From Hebobacterum sp964559435 (GTDB lineage: Bacteria > Armatimonadota > Hebobacteria > Hebobacterales > Hebobacteraceae): DNA of 64,000 bases. The translations under genes were made by a program, and so were the position numbers. Position 1 is the first letter of the stretch, and each line of letters opens with the position of its first letter. The notes beneath the pieces are model-generated. The model was given only the letters and a program-made list of their open reading frames with translations. It was not told where the DNA came from and did not search any database. Below, piece after piece: positions 26,730 through 34,780 of this stretch. Where the stretch lies: contig CAZLHI010000006.1 of NCBI GenBank assembly GCA_964559435.1, positions 60,088-124,087 of the forward strand, read 5' to 3'.

Positions 26730-27569
26730 TCAGATCTGGGGCCGATTGTTTCTGATGTGGTCGATGGTCGGCTGCCGGTACTTCGGGCAGAAGGCGCAGC
26801 CTTCATCGTCGCACAGCAGCAGAGTCGGCTCCTCGTAGATGCCCTTCACCACCACATCAACCATCTCCTGCGAAGGCATCCAGAAGCTGTCAGCGGCGCC
26901 GACCTTCCCCCGTGTGATGATGCCGCTCTGCTGGAGGAGCCGCTGCACCTTTGAGTCTTCAGAGTAAAAGTCCCGGTCGCCACCAGGCGACTTGGTTACG
27001 TCGACGACAAGAGGCTTGCCATCCGGCCCCTTCACCAGCGCCTGCTCCAGCTGGAGGTAGGGCATGTCGAGCCAATCCTCGACTGCGTGCAGCGTGGTGT
27101 TGTAGCGATGGCTGACCCCGAGGAAGAGGATCTTCGCTCCCCAGGCCACGTAGCGCCCATAGGGGCCGTCCTTGCCGAACGTCGAGGTGTTCTCGTGCCC
27201 GCGCACAAGCTCGGCTGCCCGCTCCCCGATGGCCGCGATGCAGTGGGTCGGGTGGGCACTCCTGTGCGCCCCCGGCCTCCGCCACAGCCGGTCCGTGATG
27301 GCACCAACGCGTGAGGGCGTTTCCCTCGGGTCGAAGGCGTGGGCGCGCGCGTGCTTTGCGAACGTGAACGTCAGTGTCGGGACCACGACCAGCCCGTCCG
27401 CTCCCACAACATCGACGAACGCGTCGATCACTGCGTCAGGCCCGCCTTCCACCCATCCGAAACTCTTCAGCGAGCTGTGAAAGAAGACGACATCCCCCCT
27501 CCGCAGTCCGATAACCGAGAGATCGTGTGCGATCCTCTCCCGGGTAACAATCAGTTTGCCCTCAGCCAT
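26730..27569 (-). CDS. AAC(3)-family acetyltransferase-like protein
   Basis: A 279-residue member of the aminoglycoside 3-N-acetyltransferase (Antibiotic_NAT) fold. Visible landmarks are VVFFHSSLKSFGWVEGGPDAVI near the N-terminus, VVPTLTFTF, RSAHPTHCIAAIGERA with the conserved His, and ENTSTFGKDGPYGRYVAWGAKILFLGV. These are all characteristic of the family, which acetylates amines with acetyl-CoA. Its position in a sugar-metabolism operon makes a sugar amine or metabolite a more plausible substrate than a drug, as for FrbF-like or YokD-like relatives. No resistance phenotype should be assumed. Confidence 0.85.
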   Translation of the reverse strand: MAEGKLIVTRERIAHDLSVIGLRRGDVVFFHSSLKSFGWVEGGPDAVIDAFVDVVGADGLVVVPTLTFTFAKHARAHAFDPRETPSRVGAITDRLWRRPGAHRSAHPTHCIAAIGERAAELVRGHENTSTFGKDGPYGRYVAWGAKILFLGVSHRYNTTLHAVEDWLDMPYLQLEQALVKGPDGKPLVVDVTKSPGGDRDFYSEDSKVQRLLQQSGIITRGKVGAADSFWMPSQEMVDVVVKGIYEEPTLLLCDDEGCAFCPKYRQPTIDHIRNNRPQI

Positions 27570-27784
27570 GCTCAGCGAACGTCCTCGTACTCCTTGACTG
27601 CTTCTTCTCTACTGCATCCCGCCCCTACGACGTTGGTTCGCAGAGACATATGTTCGGCATCACCGCGCAAGTGGGACGCCGACTCTCCCCGGTCATGTGG
27701 GCGCTTGGCAGAAACGGAGGAGGTCACAGGACCGCGCGACGCCCGAGAGGCAGGGGAGCCAATAACAGGTGACGCTGCTTCCTT

Positions 27785-27829
27785 TACATCCTATACATCC
27801 TAGCGGACCATTACATCCTAGCGAACCAT
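27785..27829. repeat. 18-base tandem repeat duplicating the 3' end of the aldolase-SDR gene
   Basis: TACATCCTAGCGAACCAT (27812-27829, containing the last codons and TAG stop of the gene) is repeated as TACATCCTAGCGGACCAT (27794-27811) with one change. A partial copy, TACATCCTA, lies at 27785-27793. It looks like slippage duplication of the gene's end; the duplicate is outside the coding frame because the first stop is used. Confidence 0.85.
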
Positions 27830-29719
27830 GACCTGGCCGCTGTCGACGACCAGTGTCTGACCGGTGATCGTACGGGCCCTATCCGAGCAAAGGAAGACGA
27901 TTGCGTCGGCCACATCTGAGCCCTTGATATCTCGCTTCAGCGCGGTCTTGCCGACGTAGTAGGGAATGACCTCTTCTGGTTTGATGCCGTACTTCTTGGC
28001 GCACGACCTCATGTACTCGGGATTCCAGATCTTTGACCCTTCGAACACGTTCCCCGGCGCCACCGAGTTGACCCTGATCCCGTGATCCCCGAGCTCCAGC
28101 GCCCAGCCGCGGGCCATGTGAATTTCGCCCGCCTTGGTAGCGTTGTAGGCCGTGTTGTCCTTGCTGGCATCGAGGCCGGACTTGGAACTGAGGTTGATGA
28201 TGCTGCCGCCCATTCTCTGCTTGACCATGATACGGGCCGCGCCCTGAGCTAGCAGGAAGTAGCCGGTCAAGTTGACCTCCAGAGCCCTCCGCCACTTCTC
28301 GGGCGGCAGCGCCACAAGAGGATAGGAGGGAGCTACGCCGGCGGCATTGACGAGGATGTCGAGGCCGCCCCAGAGGTCAAGCACGGCCTCGTAAGCCAGC
28401 CCGACGTCTCGCTCATCGGTCACATCGCACCGGATGGCGCTGGCCACCGCGTCTGGCACTCGCTGTTCGATAAGCTCCTCGCTCTTCCACGCCAACGGCA
28501 AGTCCAGGTCCACCAGAGCCACCGCGGCGCCGGCCTGGGCCAGGCCGATGGCGATGCTCCGCCCGAGGCCGCTCCCGGCCCCGGTGACCACCGCAATGCG
28601 GCCGGCCAGTTCGGCCGGGGCGCTGACCGATGGTTGGGGCTGTGCCGCCGCCAGGAGGCTGCGCTGCCGTTGGGTGAGCGAGTTGATCGCGCCGAGGTCC
28701 GCGGCGTGGGCCCGCGTCAAAAGAGATGCCTCCGCTGCGTCGCGAGCCGCTCCGAGGTCGGTCCCCTCGCTGGCGACGAACAACCCAAGCCCTTTGACCA
28801 GGAACCACTTCGCGGGCCTCTCGCCCCGCTCCTTGGCGCGTCTCAGCTTCCCCTCTATCGACTTCCCATTTGCCTTGTCGAGCCACACGGGGCCGGCGCC
28901 TGCGTACATCAGCTCGATCTCGCTCACCGCGGGCGGGCGGGTCAGCTCCTTGGCGTCTCTGCGCCTCAGATAACAGGTCACCGTCGGACTGGCCCAGTGC
29001 TCGACGAGAGCGCGGCGCCCGCTGGCGTAGAACACGCCACTCCGGATCGCGAGCTTGGCCTCCGCCACGGCGGCACGAGAAGCCGACAGCGACGCCGTGC
29101 CTGGCCTCGGCAACCCCACCTCACACGCTGCGACCAGAGCGCGAATCGAGGAGGTAAGGCGTCTCGGCGTGTCGGCCGACACGAGCAACCCCCGCTTCTC
29201 CAGAAAGACAGCTGTCGGCTTCCAGCCGTGGGCAGCTTGGTGCCATGCGATGACACGCTCGATGCGGCGCGCAAGCTGGTCGCCAGGATCGGCATACGAC
29301 ACCCATACCGGCGGGCGCCTCTCCGCGCCGAATACCCGACTCAGGGATGCTTCGCCGCCCTTGGAGCAGACGTAGGCCGCTACCGCGGGCGGACAGATCT
29401 GGGCGGCACAGCGGCCCAGCAAGGCATGTGCCGGCCAGTCAGCAGGGGTCTGCGCGCGGCTGTCGCTGGAGGTCGGGCTCGCACGCGCTGCCGACAGCAG
29501 GCCCACGTGTACCCACCCGCGGTCGTCCCCGACCTCGAGCAAATCGCATCCCGGCTGGGTCATCACCATCGCATTGCCAGCAATACTCTTCACCGATACC
29601 AGAGCGTGCCGCCTGGCGGACAACGAGAGTTCCTTGCCGAGCGACTTGCATATGCGGAGCAGGTCGGCGAGCATGTGATCTGACTCGCTCTTCCTGTTTC
29701 TCGTCTCGCTACGCGCCAT
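27818..29719 (-). CDS. class II aldolase-like / short-chain dehydrogenase fusion (RhaD-SDR type)
   Basis: A 633-residue two-domain protein of the bifunctional aldolase/SDR family. Residues about 1-370 have the class II aldolase/adducin layout (ALVSVKSIAGNAMVMTQPGCDLLEVGD ... PTAVFLEKRGLLVSADT). Residues about 385-633 are a complete SDR (TGAGSGLGRSIA, VNAAGV, YNATK, TGQTLVVDSG). The aldolase half looks inactive: the HxH zinc motif region reads AQICPPAVAA and the usual EKHGL reads EKRGL. The SDR half is intact. ATG 29719 overlaps the upstream dehydrogenase's stop by 11 bases, with GGAGA as RBS. It likely acts on a hydroxyaldehyde or sugar alcohol; the substrate is unknown. Confidence 0.85.
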   Translation of the reverse strand: MARSETRNRKSESDHMLADLLRICKSLGKELSLSARRHALVSVKSIAGNAMVMTQPGCDLLEVGDDRGWVHVGLLSAARASPTSSDSRAQTPADWPAHALLGRCAAQICPPAVAAYVCSKGGEASLSRVFGAERRPPVWVSYADPGDQLARRIERVIAWHQAAHGWKPTAVFLEKRGLLVSADTPRRLTSSIRALVAACEVGLPRPGTASLSASRAAVAEAKLAIRSGVFYASGRRALVEHWASPTVTCYLRRRDAKELTRPPAVSEIELMYAGAGPVWLDKANGKSIEGKLRRAKERGERPAKWFLVKGLGLFVASEGTDLGAARDAAEASLLTRAHAADLGAINSLTQRQRSLLAAAQPQPSVSAPAELAGRIAVVTGAGSGLGRSIAIGLAQAGAAVALVDLDLPLAWKSEELIEQRVPDAVASAIRCDVTDERDVGLAYEAVLDLWGGLDILVNAAGVAPSYPLVALPPEKWRRALEVNLTGYFLLAQGAARIMVKQRMGGSIINLSSKSGLDASKDNTAYNATKAGEIHMARGWALELGDHGIRVNSVAPGNVFEGSKIWNPEYMRSCAKKYGIKPEEVIPYYVGKTALKRDIKGSDVADAIVFLCSDRARTITGQTLVVDSGQVMVR

Positions 29720-31376
29720 GTCTCTCCAGTACCGCCCTTTCGGCTTCGTGGCTCCAGACACCGTCGTGCAGCAGCGCGGCCGCTTGGGGCAGCTCCGATT
29801 CCATCTCGTCAAGGGTCGTGAGGCCGAGGCCGCGGCAGGATGGATAGATCACCACCTTCCCTCCGACCTTCCGCTCCTCTATGGCCTGTATCCCAGGGAT
29901 GGCGGCCTCCAGTCCCCCAACCGCAGCCACCGATAGGTTCGTGTCGAGAGCGCCCTCTTCCGCTTTCGCGAGCACAATCTTCATGTCCTCCAGCGCCGAC
30001 CCGCTCGTGCCGATGAGGTAGCAGCCTTTCTCGATGTAGGCGTTGAGGTCGAGGTCCGCGTTCACATCGGCGGGGATTCCGGCAAACACGTTTATCACCG
30101 CGCGATTCCCCGCCTGTTCCACGGCGCCTGCCACGAGGCCCGGGCCCGGCACCATGAGCGCTATATGGTCGAAAGCACCCGTCGGCCTCTCCTTATTAAC
30201 ATTGTAGGCGCGGAAGGAATGCCCGTTGGCGGCGGCCAGCGGAGCAGCGATTCGGGTGAGACTCCCCAGCCGGTCGCGGTCGATGTCACTGGCGACGACC
30301 TCGAGGCCCGCTGTTCCAAGCGACAGAGCTCTAACTGCATGCATCGTGCCCATCGGTCCTCCGGCGCCGACAACGTGAACCCGCGCGCCCTCGCGGATCT
30401 CGCCGGTGTGGGGGACTGTTGCCATCGATGCGGCCGGATCGAAGCCGGTGGTGCCAACGAGGCGGATGCCGCCGTAGTGCACCCGACCTACGGCCACGGG
30501 CACCGGGCGCGGGAATCTCCCGCTGCACAGCACGATGTTGAGAATGCCGTGTGGCGCGAGCAACGGGAAGAGGTGCCCGACGCTGTCGGGGCCGTGCCCG
30601 AAGTAGATCACATCGTCGTAGGCGCCTGTTGCTAGCTGCAACGTCTGCGCGACGACGATGGCCCGGCCGCGCAGAGCAGGAGGCAGAGGCATCGCCCCCG
30701 CCCAGGCCATCTCAGGCGGTTCGTCAGCGCTTGAGATCAAGCGCACGAGTGGGTCCACCGGCGGCTCGGTATCGGCCACGATGAGCATCTTGCCGCCGGC
30801 CTTCAGCGCCCGGCGCTCCCTCACCGCATAGGAGGCCTCGACACATGCCCACGGTTCGACGAGAGCGACCGCGGCTGCCGAGAGCGGCTCCGAGGCGGGG
30901 ATGAGCATGCTCTCCTTTTCGGGGGAAGTGATGACCCGCTCGTCCATCAGCACATACTCCTGAAGGGCCCCCTCGAAGTTGTAGCCGAAGGCGGCGTTCG
31001 CGTCCGTAGTAGGAAGCCACCTGTAGTCAGTCTGCACAAGGTAGCGATCGCCGGGCTGGAAGGATGTCACTTCGTTCCCAACGGCGGCAATCCGCACGGC
31101 CGCCTCGTGACCCGGGACCGTGGGCCGCTCCCCCGGAACGTAGCTGGGAATCCCCTCCAACACCTGCCTATCGATCCCGGCAATCACTGCAGACTTGCGG
31201 GGATGATCCGCGAACTGCTTCACCAGCTTCAGGTCGGAGAAGCAGAGGCCGACCGCCTCCACGCGGCAGAGCACCTGGTGAGGTCCGGGCGGGTGCACGG
31301 GCTTCTCGGCGTTCACCCGAAGCTCGCCGGGGCCTACCAGTTCCACGGCACGCTGGACGCGGGGCAAGGTGTCCAT
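29709..31376 (-). CDS. long zinc-type (MDR) alcohol/polyol dehydrogenase with two Rossmann-like segments
   Basis: A 555-residue MDR dehydrogenase, about 200 longer than usual. The catalytic GroES-like part is at 1-190, with VEAVGLCFSDLKL supplying the Cys and PTVPGHEAAVRIAAVG the His-Glu of the zinc site. ALKAGGKMLIVADTEP...DDVIYFGHGPDSVGHLFPLLAPHG (about 195-330) looks like a first Rossmann-like unit. REGARVHVVGAGGPMGTMHAVRA (about 335-355) starts a second, canonical one. It is similar in spirit to sorbose-1-phosphate reductase-like enzymes. ATG 31376 begins at a TGATG junction with a nine-codon upstream frame. It is in one operon with the PHP-domain gene and the aldolase-SDR fusion. Confidence 0.75.
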   Translation of the reverse strand: MDTLPRVQRAVELVGPGELRVNAEKPVHPPGPHQVLCRVEAVGLCFSDLKLVKQFADHPRKSAVIAGIDRQVLEGIPSYVPGERPTVPGHEAAVRIAAVGNEVTSFQPGDRYLVQTDYRWLPTTDANAAFGYNFEGALQEYVLMDERVITSPEKESMLIPASEPLSAAAVALVEPWACVEASYAVRERRALKAGGKMLIVADTEPPVDPLVRLISSADEPPEMAWAGAMPLPPALRGRAIVVAQTLQLATGAYDDVIYFGHGPDSVGHLFPLLAPHGILNIVLCSGRFPRPVPVAVGRVHYGGIRLVGTTGFDPAASMATVPHTGEIREGARVHVVGAGGPMGTMHAVRALSLGTAGLEVVASDIDRDRLGSLTRIAAPLAAANGHSFRAYNVNKERPTGAFDHIALMVPGPGLVAGAVEQAGNRAVINVFAGIPADVNADLDLNAYIEKGCYLIGTSGSALEDMKIVLAKAEEGALDTNLSVAAVGGLEAAIPGIQAIEERKVGGKVVIYPSCRGLGLTTLDEMESELPQAAALLHDGVWSHEAERAVLERHGA

Positions 31377-31405
31377 CAGGGCACACGCTCGCGGGGACGG
31401 CTCAC
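31376..31405 (-). other. nine-codon upstream ORF bridging two genes
   Basis: On the minus strand GTG at 31405 is preceded by AGGAGG with a 7-base gap and overlaps the TGA of the PHP gene (GTGA). It reads MSRPRERVP and stops at a TGA that overlaps the dehydrogenase ATG (TGATG). It would hand ribosomes from the strong RBS to a start that has none of its own. The architecture is seen directly; translation is inferred. Confidence 0.4.
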
Positions 31406-32733
31406 GACGAATCCTCCTCAACGCGTGCTATGACATCCGCCGGCGAGGGGTCCTGAGGCAGGCCGTCAAGCAGATGCTCCAGTCTCGGCGCCAGCCGGCT
31501 GCCTACCCTCCGGAAGAACTGCTTCCGGGATGCCAAGTACGGGAACCGCTGCCCTGCCCAATCGCTGCCGTAGCCAAGCTTCGCCCTCCGCTGGAGTACC
31601 GAGTGGGCATAGATGGCATACGCGCTTTCGAGAAACAGGGGCACGAAGTCCCGCAGCTCCGGAGATTCGAAGTCGTCCGCTAGCCGCTGGCCGGGGGAAT
31701 TCATCTCCGTCCCCACGACAACGAGCAGGCTCAGCTCGGCCGCGAGACCGAGCACCCGCCGGAGGTTTGCGGGCTTCTCGTCGCCAGCGCCCGTTCCGTA
31801 CGTTCTGTCGGGGATGACGTTGATGGCTGCGACTCCTGTGCTCATTCCGACTTCGAGCAACTCCCGCATCCGCTGCTCTCCCTCGGAGGTCCCATCCAGC
31901 CAGGTCTGGACGGGAATGCCGCCGGCGTCGAGGATCCAGCGGTTCGTCTCCTCTAGTCTCGGAAACGAGCCGGTGTCAGGCTGTACGTAGCCGACCCCGC
32001 CGTGCTTCATCGTCTTCAGCCTTATGAGCGATTGCAGGTCGGGGCCTTCGGGTAGGTCGAGGGCGTCGGCCTCTGTCCCAAGCTTCTCCGCCCAGAACCG
32101 GCTCAGCCTCTCACGATCTTGCAGGAGAGAAGAGGCCTTACGGGCATAGGCCAGGCAGATATGCCGCTCCGTCGCGTTTCCGCTGGGCGTGAGGGGCAGG
32201 ACGTCTCTATCGTAGTCCAGCGTCACGGGCGAGAGATAGCGGTTGACCCGCTCGACGAGGCCGCGGTTTCTGTCCTCCGACAGGCCGCGCAGGCGAGCGA
32301 CGAAATCGCGCGAACATGGCTCGAGTTCCGAGGTCGGGAAGCCGACTCCCATGTGATAGGAGATCCCGGGCTCCCCAGGCGAGTTGATGACGAAGTCGGC
32401 GAACTCGGGGACGTAGACTCTGGTCTCCATGCCGGCAGAGGCTTTCAGGTTCAGCGCCGCACTCGCCGACAGGAACTCCTCCACCCCATCCAAGACATCG
32501 AAGTCTGCAATGCCGGCCGCCGCCCAGCCCAACTTGCGCCCCAGCCAGGCAATCTTCGTCGGGGAGTAGCCATAGGTGTTGTAGGAGAAGAAGGTGTGGC
32601 AGTGGAGGTTGACGGCTGAGCCTGGCTCGGGCAGCGTAACGCGGTCCCGGCGCACCTCAGCCTGTAAGGCACGCAGAGCTTTCGATCGCGTGTCAGCGTC
32701 GAAGCTGTCGAGCTTGACCTCCAGCTCGTGCAG
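31402..32733 (-). CDS. PHP-domain metal-dependent hydrolase, probably starting at CTG
   Basis: A PHP-superfamily protein of about 443 residues. VNLHCHTFFSYNTYGYSP is the first metal-binding motif (HxH), GIADFDVLDGVEEFL the second, and VVVGTEMNSPGQRLADDF a later one. PHP enzymes hydrolyse phosphoesters. The conserved sequence continues upstream of the first standard start (GTG 32655) as HELEVKLDSFDADTRSKALR in the same frame, with no ATG, GTG or TTG. A CTG at 32733 lies 6 bases after AAGGAG (complement of 32740-32745), so I place the start there. A frameshift or sequence error is the alternative. It heads the operon with the MDR dehydrogenase. Confidence 0.72.
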   Translation of the reverse strand: MHELEVKLDSFDADTRSKALRALQAEVRRDRVTLPEPGSAVNLHCHTFFSYNTYGYSPTKIAWLGRKLGWAAAGIADFDVLDGVEEFLSASAALNLKASAGMETRVYVPEFADFVINSPGEPGISYHMGVGFPTSELEPCSRDFVARLRGLSEDRNRGLVERVNRYLSPVTLDYDRDVLPLTPSGNATERHICLAYARKASSLLQDRERLSRFWAEKLGTEADALDLPEGPDLQSLIRLKTMKHGGVGYVQPDTGSFPRLEETNRWILDAGGIPVQTWLDGTSEGEQRMRELLEVGMSTGVAAINVIPDRTYGTGAGDEKPANLRRVLGLAAELSLLVVVGTEMNSPGQRLADDFESPELRDFVPLFLESAYAIYAHSVLQRRAKLGYGSDWAGQRFPYLASRKQFFRRVGSRLAPRLEHLLDGLPQDPSPADVIARVEEDSS

Positions 32734-33073
32734 CTCCGACTCCTTGTGCGCGCAGGTCTCCAGCTCGCCGCTCCCCGCGCCGCCGGCGAGTCACACACTG
32801 CCGCCGCTGCAAGCGCGCTCTTACACTGGGTTCGTGTTCGTCGGACGCGAACTGATGCCTCTCACCGGGATGGGATGCCTGCAGCGGCCCGCGTGAGATC
32901 CCCCCGAACGCGTATTCCCCGCATACACAGAATACGTGTTTGGAGCCTGCACCGACAGCGGGAGACTGCTTGCAGGAGGGCTGGGAGTGCAAGTCCAATA
33001 GCCTATGGGAGCCCGGCCGTGTCGGTTCGTGTCGAGACCAGGCCGGGCAAGGTTGTTCACCGGGAGCGCAATC
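32734..33073. promoter_or_regulatory. divergent intergenic region with a 10-base inverted repeat
   Basis: This 340-base gap separates the PHP gene (minus) and gnd (plus). ACGCGTATTC (32908-32917) and GAATACGTGT (32930-32939) form an inverted repeat with one G-T wobble and a 12-base loop. It could be an operator shared by the two divergent units or a hairpin. The gap otherwise shows no convincing gene. Confidence 0.4.
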
Positions 33074-34483
33074 ATGGGCACGCAGGATTTCGGACTCATC
33101 GGACTTGCAGTCATGGGCCAGAACCTGGCCCTCAATGTGGAGAGCAAGGGCTTCTCAATTGCCGTCTACAACCGCACCACGGCCCGGACCGAGGAGTTCA
33201 TGGCGGAGCGTGCCAAAGGAAAGAACTTCGTCGGCCCGGAGAAGCTCGAGGACTTCGTCGCCGCCCTCGCTCACCCGCGCAAGATCATGCTGATGGTCAA
33301 GGCGGGACAGCCCGTCGATGACTTTATGGGCCAACTCGTTCCCCATCTCGACAAGGGCGACGTCGTCATCGACGGCGGCAACTCATTCTTCCAGGACACC
33401 ATCCGGCGCAACAGGATGCTGGCAGAGAAGGGCATCCTCTACATCGGCACGGGCGTCTCCGGCGGCGAGGAGGGAGCTCTTCACGGCCCGAGCATCATGC
33501 CCGGCGGCCAGCCGGAAGCCTACGCGCTGGTCGAACCCATTCTGACGAAGATCGCGGCGCAGGTGGAGGGCGAGCCATGCTGCACCTACATCGGCCCCGA
33601 CGGCGCCGGCCACTACGTGAAGATGGTCCACAACGGCATCGAGTACGGCGACATGCAGCTCATCGGCGAGGCCTACTACATCATGTCGAGCGCCCTCGGC
33701 CTGTCTGCGAAGGAGCTGCACGATGTGTTCGCGCGATGGAACGAAGGCGACCTCGACTCCTACTTGATCGAGATCACCCGTGACATCTTCGCCCGCAAAG
33801 ATGAAGAGACGGGTCAACCCCTCGTGGAGATGATCCTGGACAAGGCCGGCCAGAAAGGCACCGGCAAATGGACCTCCCAGAGCGCGCTCGATCTGGGCAT
33901 GGCCGCACCAACCATTGCGGAGGCGGTGTTCGCACGCTGCATGTCGGCGGTCAAGGAGGAACGGGTCGCCGCATGCGAGGTCCTCAACGGGCCCAGCGGG
34001 AGGTATGAGGGAGACAGGGACGAGTTCATCGAGGCCCTTCGGCAGGCCCTGTACGCGTCCAAGGTCTGCTCCTATGCCCAGGGATTCGCCCTGATGCGAG
34101 AGGCGGGCAAGGAGTATGGCTGGGACCTGAAGTTCGGCGAGATCGCCAAGATCTGGCGGGGCGGCTGCATCATCCGGGCCCGCTTCCTCCACCACATCAC
34201 CGCGGCCTACGAACGCGATCCCGGGCTGGCGAACCTGATGCTCGATCCATTCTTCAAGGATGTGTTGGAGGGCTCGCAGGAGAAATGGCGCTACGTCGTC
34301 GCTACGGCCACCGACCTGGGCTACCCGATCCCGGCCTTCAGCTCCGCGCTGTCGTACTTCGACGCGTATCGGCGGGGGAGGCTTCCAGCGAACTTGATCC
34401 AGGCACAGCGCGACTACTTCGGCGCGCACACCTACCAGCGAGTTGACAAAGAAGGCACCTTCCACACGGAGTGGACGAAGTAG
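33074..34483 (+). CDS. gnd: 6-phosphogluconate dehydrogenase, decarboxylating
   Basis: Oxidises 6-phosphogluconate to ribulose 5-phosphate and CO2 with NADP in the pentose phosphate pathway. The 469-residue length is right. It has FGLIGLAVMGQNLALN for the cofactor, GVSGGEEGALHGPSIMPGG with the substrate loop, HNGIEYGDMQLIGEAY with the catalytic Lys just before (KMVHNGIE), and the C-terminal GTGKWTSQSALDLGM and IWRGGCIIRA motifs. ATG 33074 has GGGAG 7 bases upstream; the open frame before it is not conserved. It is the first gene of the gnd-larA-uxaE-HAD stretch, and a gnd-uxaE neighbourhood is also known from Thermotoga. Confidence 0.97.
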   Translation: MGTQDFGLIGLAVMGQNLALNVESKGFSIAVYNRTTARTEEFMAERAKGKNFVGPEKLEDFVAALAHPRKIMLMVKAGQPVDDFMGQLVPHLDKGDVVIDGGNSFFQDTIRRNRMLAEKGILYIGTGVSGGEEGALHGPSIMPGGQPEAYALVEPILTKIAAQVEGEPCCTYIGPDGAGHYVKMVHNGIEYGDMQLIGEAYYIMSSALGLSAKELHDVFARWNEGDLDSYLIEITRDIFARKDEETGQPLVEMILDKAGQKGTGKWTSQSALDLGMAAPTIAEAVFARCMSAVKEERVAACEVLNGPSGRYEGDRDEFIEALRQALYASKVCSYAQGFALMREAGKEYGWDLKFGEIAKIWRGGCIIRARFLHHITAAYERDPGLANLMLDPFFKDVLEGSQEKWRYVVATATDLGYPIPAFSSALSYFDAYRRGRLPANLIQAQRDYFGAHTYQRVDKEGTFHTEWTK

Positions 34484-34492
34484 GGTCGTCCT

Positions 34493-34780
34493 GTAGGGCG
34501 GGCATTCCTATGCCCGCCGGCCTTTGTTCGTCGGTTGCCGGCGGGTAAGAGGAGGTTAGCGGTCATGAACGACTTTCCCGACTTCATGAAGAGCAAACTC
34601 AATGCCATCGCCTCCCGGTCCCTCGCCCAACGTCTCCTGCTTCTCTTGCTTCAACAACAGGCCTCACCAACATACAAGGACAGGGGGTCGTTCCTGTCAC
34701 AAGGCGGCGCGGCGCGCTGGCAGAGACCAGCGCGCCCGACAGAACGGCAACAGCGGCGGGCATGGGAATGCCGGCCCTAC
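34493..34780. repeat. palindromic repeat element with inverted end copies
   Basis: A 26-base unit at 34493-34518 recurs in inverse orientation at 34755-34780 with 24 of 26 positions matching. Each unit is itself close to palindromic around GCATTCC. Inside lies a perfect stem GGCGCGCTGG (34711-34720) / CCAGCGCGCC (34727-34736). This is the pattern of a REP/BIME or small MITE-like insertion between gnd and the LarA-like gene, and it explains the otherwise gene-free 308-base gap. Extent and mobility are inferred. Confidence 0.7.
34497..34523 (+). terminator. probable transcription terminator of gnd
   Basis: GGCGGGCAT (34497-34505), loop TCCT, ATGCCCGCC (34510-34518), followed by GGCCTTTGTT. It is a perfect 9-base stem 14 bases after the gnd stop, with a weak T-rich tail. 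The 3' arm can alternatively pair with 34537-34545 (see findings). It is also the left end of the repeat element. Confidence 0.5.
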
